Below, one piece after another: positions 40,643-49,354 of a DNA stretch of 64,000 bases. Within the stretch, counting starts at the first letter, position 1. Each line of letters begins with the position of its first letter. The DNA comes from CAVXDY01 sp963760715 (GTDB lineage: Bacteria > Actinomycetota > Thermoleophilia > Miltoncostaeales > Miltoncostaeaceae). The position numbers and the translations under genes are program-made. Under the pieces are notes generated by a model that was not told the origin of the DNA, searched no databases, and saw nothing but the letters and a program-made list of their open reading frames with translations. The stretch spans positions 744,001 to 808,000 of the forward strand of contig CAVXDY010000007.1 in NCBI GenBank assembly GCA_963760715.1, given 5' to 3'.

Positions 40643-41764
40643 GTGGCCCGGCTCGCGGCACTCGCCGCGATCGCCCTCCTGCTGGGCGCGGCGCCCGTCC
40701 GGGGAGCCGACCCGCCGCCGGTCGATGCGGCCGCATACATCGTGGTTGACCAGGGGACGGGTGAGACGCTTGCGCGGAAGGCGGCCGATCGGGAGCTCCC
40801 GATGGCCAGCACCACCAAGATCATGACGGCCCTGATCGTGCTGGAGCGGGCCAACCTGGACGACGAGCTGACCGTGCCGCGGTCGGCCGACATCGAGGGG
40901 TCCTCCGGCCGTCTCGAGACCGGCGAGCGCCTGAGCGTGCGGGACCTGCTCACCGCCCTGCTGGTGGCGAGCGGGAACGACGCCGCCGTGACCCTCGCCG
41001 AGGGCGTCGCGGGCTCCCAGCAGGCGTTCGTGGCCGACATGAACGCCCGCGCCCGGGAGCTGGGCCTCACCCACACGCACTTCGTCAACCCCCACGGGCT
41101 CGACGCCCCGGGGCACCACTCCAGCGTGCGCGACCTCGTGAAGCTGGCGGGCGTGGCGATGCGCGATCCGTTCTTCCGGCGGACCGTGTCGAGCCGGCGG
41201 GCCAGCATCCCGGGGCCGGGGGGCGTGGGGCGGCGTCGGTACGAGTCGGAGAACGTGCTGCTGGACACCGACCCCGAGGTCAACGGTGTGAAGACCGGCA
41301 TGACCGACGAGGCGGGCTTCGCCCTGGTGGCGCACGCGCGCCGGCCGGCGCTCGGGGTCCAGCTCTACGTCGCGCTGATCGGCGCCCCCAGCCCCGCGGC
41401 ACGCGCCCGCGGCGGACGGCGCCTGCTCGACTGGGGCTTCTCCCAGTTCGCGCGCGCGACGGTCGTGCCGGCGGGCGCCACGCTCGGGCGCGTGCCGGTG
41501 CAGGGGCGCCCCGGGACCTCGGTGCCCTACCGGGCCGCATCCGCGGTCACCGCGCCGCTGCTGCTCACCGCCCCCGTCCGCCAGCGCGTGGTGGTGCCGG
41601 CGCAGGTGCGCGGCCCGGTCACGGCCGGCCAGCCGCTCGGCACGGTGAGCGTGCTGCAGGACGGGCACCTCGTCGCGCGGAGCCCCCTGGTGGCCGCCGA
41701 GGGCGCCGGGTCGCCGAGCATCTGGGATCGTGTCCGCGCGGGCGTGGAGTCGCTCGTCCCATGA
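40643..41764 (+). CDS. D-alanyl-D-alanine carboxypeptidase (serine-type, S11 family)
   Basis: Trims the terminal D-alanine from peptidoglycan side chains outside the membrane. VARLAALAAIALLLGAAPVRGA is a signal peptide. The penicillin-binding motifs are all present: SxxK in MASTTKIMTA, SGN in VASGNDAAV, and KTG in NGVKTGMTDEAG. A C-terminal beta domain follows, ending WDRVRAGVESLVP, a possible amphipathic anchor. GTG 40643 lacks a clear ribosome-binding site. CTG 40586 in the same frame would give a more basic signal-peptide start (LRRPVPHRWRRG), so the N-terminus is uncertain. The stop overlaps the kinase ATG. Confidence 0.9.
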   Translation: MARLAALAAIALLLGAAPVRGADPPPVDAAAYIVVDQGTGETLARKAADRELPMASTTKIMTALIVLERANLDDELTVPRSADIEGSSGRLETGERLSVRDLLTALLVASGNDAAVTLAEGVAGSQQAFVADMNARARELGLTHTHFVNPHGLDAPGHHSSVRDLVKLAGVAMRDPFFRRTVSSRRASIPGPGGVGRRRYESENVLLDTDPEVNGVKTGMTDEAGFALVAHARRPALGVQLYVALIGAPSPAARARGGRRLLDWGFSQFARATVVPAGATLGRVPVQGRPGTSVPYRAASAVTAPLLLTAPVRQRVVVPAQVRGPVTAGQPLGTVSVLQDGHLVARSPLVAAEGAGSPSIWDRVRAGVESLVP

Positions 41765-42711
41765 TCGTCACGATCACCCTCAACGCCGCCCTCGACCGCA
41801 CCGTGCGCGTGCCCAACTTCCAGCTCGGCGCGAACCACCGCGCCAACGCCTCGCTGCGGCTGCCGGGCGGCAAGGGGGTGAACGTGGCGCGGGCCCTGAA
41901 GCAGCTCGGGGAGCCGGTCATCGCCACCGGCCTCGCCGGCGGGCGCACGGGCACCTACATCATCGAGGAGCTGACGGCGGAGGGGATCCTCAACGACTTC
42001 GTGCGGATCAAGGACGAGTCGCGCACGTCGACCGCCGTCATCGATCCCAACACGGGCCAGCAGACCGAGATCAACGAGTACGGCCCCAACGTGGAGGCCG
42101 CCGAGCTCGACGTGCTGCTGGGCAAGATCCGCTACCTGTCGAAGGGCGCGGACGTGTTCGTCATCGCCGGGTCCCTGCCGCGCGGCGTGCCGGCCGATTT
42201 CTACGCGACCCTCGTGCGCCAGCTTCGCAGGGCGGAGAAGGTGACCGCGGTGGACGCGACCGGCCCGGCGCTGCGCGCCGCCCTCTCGGCCGAGCCGCGC
42301 GTCGTGAGCCCCAACGTCCGCGAGGCCGAGGAGATCGTCGGGCACGAGTTCGGCGACGAGGAGGACATGGCCGCCGCGGCCGAGACGCTCGCCCAGATGG
42401 GCGCCGAGACCGCCCTGATCCACCACGAGAGCGGATGCGTGGCCCACGTCCGCACCGAGTCGAGCAAGCGCGGGGCCACCTACCGCGCGGTGCTGCCGGC
42501 GCGCTCGGACGTGGTGTCCACCGTGGGGTCCGGCGACGCCTTCCTCGCGGGCTACCTGTCGGCGCGCTACGGCCACCAGCCCCCCGAGGTGGCCCTGGCC
42601 CTGGCCGTGGCCTGCGGCGCGGCCAGCACCCAGCGGGTGGGCGCCGGCGTGCTCGACCCCTCCGACGTCGAGGCGCTCCGCCGGCGTGTGGAGGTCAGCG
42701 AGATCGGCTGA
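41761..42711 (+). CDS. PfkB-family sugar kinase, 1-phosphofructokinase-like
   Basis: A 316-residue ribokinase-fold enzyme that phosphorylates a sugar phosphate, most likely fructose-1-phosphate. LNAALDRTVRVPNFQLGANHRANASLRLPGGKGVNVARALKQLG carries PfkB signature 1, VSTVGSGDAFLAGYL carries signature 2 with the catalytic Asp, and VFVIAGSLPRGVP is typical of FruK/PfkB. ATG 41761 overlaps the carboxypeptidase stop (ATGA). No phosphotransferase-system genes are nearby, so a 6-phosphofructokinase role is an alternative. Confidence 0.9.
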   Translation: MIVTITLNAALDRTVRVPNFQLGANHRANASLRLPGGKGVNVARALKQLGEPVIATGLAGGRTGTYIIEELTAEGILNDFVRIKDESRTSTAVIDPNTGQQTEINEYGPNVEAAELDVLLGKIRYLSKGADVFVIAGSLPRGVPADFYATLVRQLRRAEKVTAVDATGPALRAALSAEPRVVSPNVREAEEIVGHEFGDEEDMAAAAETLAQMGAETALIHHESGCVAHVRTESSKRGATYRAVLPARSDVVSTVGSGDAFLAGYLSARYGHQPPEVALALAVACGAASTQRVGAGVLDPSDVEALRRRVEVSEIG

Positions 42712-42729
42712 CCAGCCGGCGCTGGGGGG

Positions 42730-42746
42730 CCCGGCCTCCGGCCGGG
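42730..42746 (+). terminator. Short GC hairpin after the PfkB kinase gene
   Basis: CCCGGCC, loop TCC, GGCCGGG, 18 bases after the stop and just before the TATCCT box of the next gene. No T tract; may act as a terminator. Confidence 0.4.
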
Positions 42747-42817
42747 GGCGCCGCTATCCTCCCCGGATCACGCGCGAGCAGGGCCGGCGCGCTCGGGGAC
42801 CGTCACGGGGGGGCTGA

Positions 42818-43975
42818 GTGGAGATCGAGATCGGGCGGGGGAAGAAGGGACGACGGGCCTACGGGCTCGACGAGATCGCGATCGTGCCGAGCCGCCGCAC
42901 GCGCGATCCGGAGGATGTGGACCTCACCTGGCGGCTCGACGGGCACCGCTTCGAGCTGCCCCTGCTGGCCTCCGCGATGGACGGCGTGGTGGACACGCGC
43001 ACCGCGGGCATCATCGGGAAGCTGGGCGGCCTCGGGGTGCTCAACCTGGAGGGGATCCAGACCCGCTACGAGGAGGCCGACGCCGAGCTCGAGCGCATCG
43101 CGGCGATGCCCGCCGAGCAGGCCACGCGGGGCCTCCAGGAGGTCTACCGGGAGCCGGTCAAGCCCGAGCTGATCGCGCACCGGATCAAGGAGATCAAGGA
43201 CCAGGGCGTGGTCGCGGCCGGCTCGCTCACGCCGCAGCGGGTGACCGACTACGTGGACATCGCGCTCGAGGCGGGCCTCGACATCCTGGTCATCCAGGGC
43301 ACCGTCGTCTCCGCGGAGCACGTCTCGTCGGTGGCCGAGCCGCTCAACCTGAAGCGCTTCATCTCCGAGCTGCCCGTGCCGGTCATCGTGGGCGGCTGCG
43401 CCTCGTACCACACGGCCCTGCACCTCATGCGCACCGGCGCCGTGGGCGTGCTGGTGGGCGTGGGTCCCGGGGCGGCGTGCACCACGCGGCAGGTCATCGG
43501 CGTGGGCGTCCCCCAGGCCACGGCCATCGCCGACGCCGGGGGCGCCCGGATGCAGCACCTGATGGAGACCGGCCAGTACGTCAACGTCATCGCCGACGGC
43601 GGCATGGCCTACGCCGGCGACCTGGCCAAGGCGATCGCCTGCGGCGCCGACGCCTGCATGATCGGCTCGCCGTTCGCCAAGGCGTCCGAGGCGCCGGGCC
43701 GGGGCTACCACTGGGGCATGGCCACGTTCCACCCGCAGCTGCCGCGCGGCACCCGGGTCAAGACACGGACGATCGGGACCCTCGAGGAGATCCTCACCGG
43801 CCCCGCGCACGAGAACGACGGCACGCTCAACCTGGTGGGGGGCCTGCGCAGCGCGATGGCCACCTGCGGGTACGACTCGATCCAGAGCTTCCAGAAGTGC
43901 GAGGTCATGGTGGCGCCGGCCCTGAAGTCCGAGGGAAAGAAGCTCCAGCAGACCCAGGCGGTGGGAATGGGGTAG
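42818..43975 (+). CDS. GuaB3-family IMP dehydrogenase-related protein
   Basis: 385 residues, an actinobacterial IMP-dehydrogenase-fold protein without the CBS insertion. MEIEIGRGKKGRRAYGLDEIAIVPSRRTRDPEDVDLTW and LLASAMDGVVD are the GuaB3 start. GVGPGAACTTRQVIGVGVPQATAI contains the active-site cysteine loop. VIADGGMAYAGDLAKAIACGADACMIGSPFA binds phosphate. YHWGMA.. is the flap. The exact reaction of GuaB3 is debated; purine salvage or GMP synthesis is likely. A TATCCT box lies at 42755-42760. guaA is 3.8 kb downstream. Confidence 0.9.
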   Translation: MEIEIGRGKKGRRAYGLDEIAIVPSRRTRDPEDVDLTWRLDGHRFELPLLASAMDGVVDTRTAGIIGKLGGLGVLNLEGIQTRYEEADAELERIAAMPAEQATRGLQEVYREPVKPELIAHRIKEIKDQGVVAAGSLTPQRVTDYVDIALEAGLDILVIQGTVVSAEHVSSVAEPLNLKRFISELPVPVIVGGCASYHTALHLMRTGAVGVLVGVGPGAACTTRQVIGVGVPQATAIADAGGARMQHLMETGQYVNVIADGGMAYAGDLAKAIACGADACMIGSPFAKASEAPGRGYHWGMATFHPQLPRGTRVKTRTIGTLEEILTGPAHENDGTLNLVGGLRSAMATCGYDSIQSFQKCEVMVAPALKSEGKKLQQTQAVGMG

Positions 43976-44034
43976 GCCGGAGGGAGTCGGCCGGGTTTAC
44001 CCGCCGGGCCTCCTGCGCATAGGCTCGCTCGGCG

Positions 44035-45843
44035 ATGCCCGGGCGCGTCCCCCCACGAGTCGCGTGTGCCGCGCTGGCGGTGGTCCTGGCCGGTGCGCTC
44101 GCCCTGCCGGCGGCGGCGGCCCGCGACGACCTCGACCTGATCTCCCGGGCGACGGGGCCCACCGGCGCCGGGGCGGACGGCGACTCGTTCCTGCCGAGCA
44201 TCTCGGCAGACGGACGGTTCGTGGCCTTCAGCTCGGAGGGCGACAACGTCGTGCCCGAGGACGACAAGGCCGTCCGGGACGTCTTCCTGCGCGACACCCT
44301 CACCGGGGCGGTCACCCTCCTCAGCCGCGCCACCGGCGCCGCCGGCGCCCCCACCACCGGAGACTCCAACGACGCCTCGGTCTCCCGCAACGCGCAGTTC
44401 GTCGCCTTCTCGACGACCGGCGCCCTCACGGCCGAGGACACCAACAACGACGAGGACATCTACCGGCGCGACACCGTCAACGGCACGACGACCCTGGTGA
44501 GCAGGGGCGACACCGTGGCTGGCGTGCCCGGCCCGGTCGGCGACAAGGGCTCGTTCTTCCCGTCGATCTCGCCCGATGGCCGACGCGTGGTCTTCCCGTC
44601 CGTCGCGACGAACCTCGGCGACGATGCGAACGCCACGGAGGACATCTTCGTGCGGGATACGGCCACCGGCATCACCGAACTGGTCAGCCGCGCGAGCGGC
44701 CCCCTCGGCGCGTCCGGGGACGACGGCTCGTTCGGCCCCACCGGCATCAGCGCCGACGGCCGGTACGTGGTGTTCGAGTCGCTGGCCAAGAACCTCTCGC
44801 CCGACGACAACAAGGCCGTGGACGACGTCTTCGTGCGCGACCTGTTCGGGACGCTCGGACCGACGACGGCTCTGGTGAGCCGCGCGACCGGGCCGGCCGG
44901 CGCCGGAGGGGACGGCCTCTCGGGCGACGCCTCGATGTCGGCCGACGGCCGCTACATCGCGTTCGACTCGGAGGCCGACAACCTCTCGACCGAGGACGAC
45001 AAGGCCGTCGTCGACGTCTTCGTCCGCGACACGGTGAACAAGACGACCACGCTGGTGAGCCGGGCGACCGGGGCCGCCGGCGCCCCGGGCAACGCCGACT
45101 CGAACTTCCCGTTCATCTCGCCCGACGGCCGCTACGTCGCGTTCCAGTCCGACGCCGACAACCTCTCGACGGAGGACAACGACGCGGCCGGTAACGTCTA
45201 CGTGCGCGACCTGCAGCTCGCCACGACCACCCTGGTGAGCCGTGCGGCCGGCGCCGCCGGCGCCGGCGGCGACGGGACCTCCTTCAGCGGCCCGATCTCC
45301 GCCAATGACCGCTACGTCACGTTCAGCTCCCTCGCCGACAACCTCTCGGGCGACGATTCGAACGCGGTGGAGAACGTGTTCCGCCGGGACCTGAGCGCGG
45401 CCCCGGCGATCGCGGCGAACCCGCCCGCCGGCGCCCCGCCGATCCGTCCGCATCGGCCGACGGGCCTCTGCGCCGGCGTCCGCGCCACGATCGTCGGCAC
45501 CAACGCGCGCAACGTCATCCGGGGCACCGCCAGGCGCGACGTGATCGCGGCCCTGGGCGGAAACGACCTGGTGCGCGGCCTGGGAGGGAACGACCTGATC
45601 TGCCTGGGAGCCGGCAACGACCGCGGCATCGGCGGCGCCGGCGACGACCACATCCTGGGCCAGGCCGGCGCCGACCGCGAGGAGGGCGGAGCCGGGGCCG
45701 ACCTGCTCGACGGAGGCGCCGGCCGCGACCTGCTCCTGGGCGGTGCCGGCATCGACCGCCTCATCGGCCTGGCGGGCCGCGACCGCGCCGTCGGCGGCGC
45801 GGGGGCGGACGTCTGCAAGGTGGAGTTGCGGAGCGCCTGCTGA
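44035..45843 (+). CDS. Secreted seven-bladed beta-propeller with C-terminal RTX-like repeats
   Basis: 602 residues. MPGRVPPRVACAALAVVLAGALALPAAAA is a signal peptide. Seven ~60-residue blades follow, each with (I/V)SADGR(F/Y)VAF.S.A.NL..(D/E)D.....DVFVRD...G.TTLVSR, a TolB/PD40-like motif. From ~480, a Cys and GTxxRDVIAALGGNDLVRGLGGNDLICLGAGNDRGIGGAGDDHI gives calcium-binding nonapeptide repeats. The protein closes with DVCKVELRSAC, a likely disulfide. This closure is common in Thermoleophilia. It is a paralogue of the next gene. Probably extracellular; role unknown. TAGGCT lies nine bases before the ATG. Confidence 0.85.
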   Translation: MPGRVPPRVACAALAVVLAGALALPAAAARDDLDLISRATGPTGAGADGDSFLPSISADGRFVAFSSEGDNVVPEDDKAVRDVFLRDTLTGAVTLLSRATGAAGAPTTGDSNDASVSRNAQFVAFSTTGALTAEDTNNDEDIYRRDTVNGTTTLVSRGDTVAGVPGPVGDKGSFFPSISPDGRRVVFPSVATNLGDDANATEDIFVRDTATGITELVSRASGPLGASGDDGSFGPTGISADGRYVVFESLAKNLSPDDNKAVDDVFVRDLFGTLGPTTALVSRATGPAGAGGDGLSGDASMSADGRYIAFDSEADNLSTEDDKAVVDVFVRDTVNKTTTLVSRATGAAGAPGNADSNFPFISPDGRYVAFQSDADNLSTEDNDAAGNVYVRDLQLATTTLVSRAAGAAGAGGDGTSFSGPISANDRYVTFSSLADNLSGDDSNAVENVFRRDLSAAPAIAANPPAGAPPIRPHRPTGLCAGVRATIVGTNARNVIRGTARRDVIAALGGNDLVRGLGGNDLICLGAGNDRGIGGAGDDHILGQAGADREEGGAGADLLDGGAGRDLLLGGAGIDRLIGLAGRDRAVGGAGADVCKVELRSAC

Positions 45844-45917
45844 TCGCCAGCGGGCCTCACCCCCCGTGCTCGCGGTGACCGCGGCGGGGGCTAAGGTCGG
45901 AGGTCATCGATGGTGAG

Positions 45918-47711
45918 GTGACCCGGTTGAGAGGCGAGGGACGGCGGCGCGCACGGTGGGCGGTCGGAGTCGCCGTCGCGCTCCTCGCGCTCCTCGCCTT
46001 CTCCGCGCGGGGGGCCCGCGACGACCTCGACCTCGTCTCCCGGGCGACGGGGGGAGCCCCCGCGGATGGGCCCTCCACCGAGACGGCGATCTCGGCGGAC
46101 GGCCGCTTCGTCGCGTTCTCCTCGGAGGCGGACAACCTCTCGCCCGATGACGCCGACGGCGTGCGCGACGTGTTCGTGCGCGACCTCTCGACCGGGGTCA
46201 CCACGCTCGTCAGCCGCGCCTCCGGGCCCGCCGGCGCGGGCGGGGACGACGGCTCCTCGCGGCCCTCGATCTCCGCCGACGGGCGCCTGGTGGTCTTCTC
46301 CTCGTTCGCGCGCAACCTCTCGGCCGACGACGAGGACGCGTACGAGGACGTCTTCGTGCGCGACACGGTCCTGGGCACCACGACCCTGGTGAGCCGCGCG
46401 TCGGGCCCCGCGGGCGCCGGCGGGGACCACGCGTCCTTCGGCGGGGTCATCTCGGCCGACGGGACGCGGGTGGCGTTCGTCTCGGCGGCCGTCAACCTCT
46501 CCGCGGTGGACGACCCGGCCTCCCAGGACGTCTTCGTGCGCGACCTGCGCAGCGCCACCACCACCCTGGTCAGCCGCGCCACGGGCGCCGACGGCGCCCC
46601 GGCGGACGCCAACTCGCTCTCGCCGTCCCTCTCCGCCGACGGCCGCTACGTGGCCTTCTCCTCCCTCGCCACGACCCTGTCGGCCGAGGACGACGACTTC
46701 TTCCGCGACATCTTCGTGCGCGATCTCGCCACGGGCGCGACGACCCTGGTCAGCCGGGGGGCCGGCGCGTTCGGCGGGCCGGGCAACGGTGACTCGTTCG
46801 AGCCCTCCCTGTCGGGCGACGGGCGCTTCGTGGCCTTTTCCTCGCGCGCGGACAACCTCTCCCCCGAGGGCCACGACGCGCTGGAGGACGTGTACGTGCG
46901 CGACCTCGCGGTCAACGCCACCGTGCTGGTGAGCCGCGCCTCGGGCGGCGGGGGCGCGGGGGGCGACGCCGACTCGTTCGCCGCGTCCATCTCGGCCGAC
47001 GGCACGCGGGTGGCGTTCACCTCCGAGGCCCGGAACCTGTCCGCCGAGGACGGCGACGGCGTCACCGACGTGTTCGTGCGCGATCTGCCCGCCGGGCTCA
47101 CCACCCTCGCCAGCCGCGCGGCCGGGCCGAAGGGGGCGGCGGCCGATGACAACGCGTTCGCCCCGGACATCTCCGGGGACGGCCGGTACGTGGCCTTCCA
47201 CTCGGCCGCCGACGATCTGTCCAGCGAGGACCTGGACGCGTTCGCCAACGTCTTCCGCCGTGACGTGGAGCGGGTCCCATCGCCCGCCGGCCCGTCGGCC
47301 CTCGGCTCGGGCAAGGCCGGGGGCGCGCGCGTGCGATGCGACGGCGTCCGCGCCGGGATCGTGGGCACGGCGCACCACGACGTCATCCGCGGCACCCCCG
47401 GGCGCGACGTCATCGCGGCGCTCGGAGGGGACGACCTCGTGGTGGGGCGCGGGGGGAACGACCTGATCTGCCTGGGCGGCGGCGACGACCACGGCGCCGG
47501 GGGGGCGGGAGCCGACCGGATCCTCGGCGGCCCCGGAGCCGACCGGCTCGAGGGCGGCGGCGGCGACGACCGCCTGGAGGGAGGACCCGGTCGTGACCTG
47601 CTGGTGGGCGGGGCGGGCCGCGACCGCCTGCTGGGCCTGGCCGGCCGCGACACCGGCCGCGGAGGCCCCGGCGCGGACGTCTGCCGGCTCGAGTCCGCGC
47701 GCTCCTGCTGA
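45918..47711 (+). CDS. Secreted seven-bladed beta-propeller with C-terminal RTX-like repeats (paralogue)
   Basis: 597 residues with the same plan as the preceding gene. A basic signal peptide (RRRARWAVGVAVALLALLAFSARGA) leads to seven ISADGRFVAFSSEADNLSPDDADGVRDVFVRD-type blades. Then RCDGVRAGIVGTAHHDVIRGTPGRDVIAALGGDDLVVGRGGNDLICLGGGDD and further GGxGxDRL repeats end in DVCRLESARSC. Start GTG 45918 or TTG 45927; TAAGGT at 45890-45895 may be the -10. The two genes clearly arose by duplication. They probably act outside the cell and need calcium to fold the C-terminal roll. Confidence 0.85.
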   Translation: MTRLRGEGRRRARWAVGVAVALLALLAFSARGARDDLDLVSRATGGAPADGPSTETAISADGRFVAFSSEADNLSPDDADGVRDVFVRDLSTGVTTLVSRASGPAGAGGDDGSSRPSISADGRLVVFSSFARNLSADDEDAYEDVFVRDTVLGTTTLVSRASGPAGAGGDHASFGGVISADGTRVAFVSAAVNLSAVDDPASQDVFVRDLRSATTTLVSRATGADGAPADANSLSPSLSADGRYVAFSSLATTLSAEDDDFFRDIFVRDLATGATTLVSRGAGAFGGPGNGDSFEPSLSGDGRFVAFSSRADNLSPEGHDALEDVYVRDLAVNATVLVSRASGGGGAGGDADSFAASISADGTRVAFTSEARNLSAEDGDGVTDVFVRDLPAGLTTLASRAAGPKGAAADDNAFAPDISGDGRYVAFHSAADDLSSEDLDAFANVFRRDVERVPSPAGPSALGSGKAGGARVRCDGVRAGIVGTAHHDVIRGTPGRDVIAALGGDDLVVGRGGNDLICLGGGDDHGAGGAGADRILGGPGADRLEGGGGDDRLEGGPGRDLLVGGAGRDRLLGLAGRDTGRGGPGADVCRLESARSC

Positions 47712-47763
47712 GGGCGCCGCCGCCGGCACGTCCCACGCCGCCCGGTGCGTCCGCCCGGGCGCG

Positions 47764-47769
47764 TATCCT
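47764..47769 (+). promoter_or_regulatory. Leaderless -10 box TATCCT of guaA
   Basis: TATCCT ends seven bases before CTG 47777, which is in frame with guaA; this supports a CTG start. Confidence 0.45.
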
Positions 47770-47776
47770 TGGACCC

Positions 47777-49354
47777 CTGACGACCGCCGCCTCCACTCCC
47801 GCCCTCGACCCGCAGCTCGCCGCCGCGGCGCCGGGCGGGGTCCTCGTGGTCGACTTCGGCGCCCAGTACAGCCAGCTCATCGCGCGCCGCATCCGCGAGT
47901 GCCGCGTCTTCTCGGCGGTCGTCCCGCACGACACCCCGCCGCAGGAGATCCAGGCCCTCCACCCGGCCGGCCTGGTGCTGTCGGGCGGACCGGCGTCGGT
48001 GTACGAGCCCGGCGCCCCGGCGCTGGACGCCCGCCTGCTGGAGCTCGGCATCCCGGTGCTCGGCATCTGTTACGGGATGCAGTCGATCGCCCTGGCGATG
48101 GGCGGGGAGGTGGCCCGCACCGGCGCCGGGGAGTTCGGCAAGACGCCGCTCCGGGTGCGGTCGCGGACGGGCATGTTCGGCGACCTGCCGGCCGACATGT
48201 GCTGGATGAGCCACCGCGACGCCGTCGTGGCCCCGCCGCCGGGCTTCGAGGTGACGGCCGACACCGCCTCGGCGCCCGTGGCGGCGATGGAGAACCGGGC
48301 GCGGCGCGTGTACGGCGTGCAGTTCCACCCGGAGGTCGTCCACACGCCCTTCGGCACCGACCTGCTCAAGTGGTTCCTCTTCGACGCCTGCGAGTGCGCG
48401 CCCACCTGGACCGCGACCCACGTCATCGAGGAGCAGGTCGAGCGCGTTCGCGCCATGGTGGGCGACGCCCGGGCGGTCTGCGGGCTCTCGGGGGGTGTCG
48501 ACAGCGCCGTGGCCGCGCTCATCGTGCACCGTGCGATCGGCGACCGGCTCACCTGCGTGTTCGTCGACCACGGGTTGCTGCGCCTGAACGAGGGCGAGCA
48601 GGTGGAGACGGCGTTCGGCAAGCACTTCGGCGTCCCCCTCGTCCACGTGCGCGCCCAGGAGCACTTCCTGGCGGCGCTCGCGGGCGTCACGGAGCCGGAG
48701 GAGAAGCGCAAGATCATCGGCCGCGAGTTCATCCGCATCTTCGAGCGCGAGGCGGCCAAGCTCCCGGACGCCCGCTTCCTGGTGCAGGGGACGCTCTACT
48801 CCGACGTCATCGAGTCGGGCTCGCGCGACGCCGCCAAGATCAAGAGCCACCACAACGTCGGCGGGCTTCCCGACGACATGATGGTCGAGCTGGTCGAGCC
48901 GCTCCGCCAGCTCTTCAAGGACGAGGTGCGGGTGGTGGGCGAGGAGCTCGGGCTGCCGGAGCGGATGGTCTGGCGCCAGCCCTTCCCGGGCCCGGGGCTC
49001 GCCATCCGGATCATCGGCGAGGTGACCGAGGAGCGCCTGTCCATCCTCCGCCAGGCCGACCACGTGCTGCAGGAGGAGGTGCGCCGGGCCGGCCTCTACC
49101 GCGACCTCTGGCAGAGCTTCGCGGTGCTCCCGGCGGTCAAGAGCGTGGGGGTCCAGGGGGACGAGCGCACCTACGCGTATCCCATCGTGATCCGCGCCGT
49201 CACCTCCGACGATGCGATGACCGCCGACTGGGCGCGCCTGCCCTACGACCTGCTCGAGCGGATCTCCAACCGCATCATCAACGAGGTCAACGGGGTCAAT
49301 CGGGTGGCGCTGGACCTGACGTCGAAGCCTCCGGGGACGATCGAGTGGGAATGA
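47777..49354 (+). CDS. guaA: GMP synthase (glutamine-hydrolysing)
   Basis: Converts XMP to GMP with ATP and glutamine. GVLVVDFGAQYSQLIARRIRECRVFS starts the class I glutamine amidotransferase domain: catalytic Cys in GICYGMQ, His and Glu in FHPEV. LSGGVDSAVAAL is the ATP-pyrophosphatase P-loop, and PGPGLAIRI and the C-terminal DLTSKPPGTIEWE complete the dimerisation domain. The only common start codon is GTG 47846, which would cut off the first beta strand (VLVV). CTG 47777 gives 525 residues, an N-terminal extension like that of mycobacterial GuaA, and sits seven bases after TATCCT. The 3' end overlaps the convergent cyclase gene by 59 bases. Confidence 0.94.
   Translation: MTTAASTPALDPQLAAAAPGGVLVVDFGAQYSQLIARRIRECRVFSAVVPHDTPPQEIQALHPAGLVLSGGPASVYEPGAPALDARLLELGIPVLGICYGMQSIALAMGGEVARTGAGEFGKTPLRVRSRTGMFGDLPADMCWMSHRDAVVAPPPGFEVTADTASAPVAAMENRARRVYGVQFHPEVVHTPFGTDLLKWFLFDACECAPTWTATHVIEEQVERVRAMVGDARAVCGLSGGVDSAVAALIVHRAIGDRLTCVFVDHGLLRLNEGEQVETAFGKHFGVPLVHVRAQEHFLAALAGVTEPEEKRKIIGREFIRIFEREAAKLPDARFLVQGTLYSDVIESGSRDAAKIKSHHNVGGLPDDMMVELVEPLRQLFKDEVRVVGEELGLPERMVWRQPFPGPGLAIRIIGEVTEERLSILRQADHVLQEEVRRAGLYRDLWQSFAVLPAVKSVGVQGDERTYAYPIVIRAVTSDDAMTADWARLPYDLLERISNRIINEVNGVNRVALDLTSKPPGTIEWE

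Noticed and set aside
43705..45651. 648-codon reverse open frame opposite GuaB3 and the first propeller gene
   Set aside because: Repetitive Val/Gly/Ala translation is the mirror of the forward repeats.
44035..47711. Sequence repeats in the propeller genes as a CRISPR or tandem DNA repeat array
   Set aside because: The ~190-base periodicity is protein-level blade repetition with variable codons, not identical DNA repeats.
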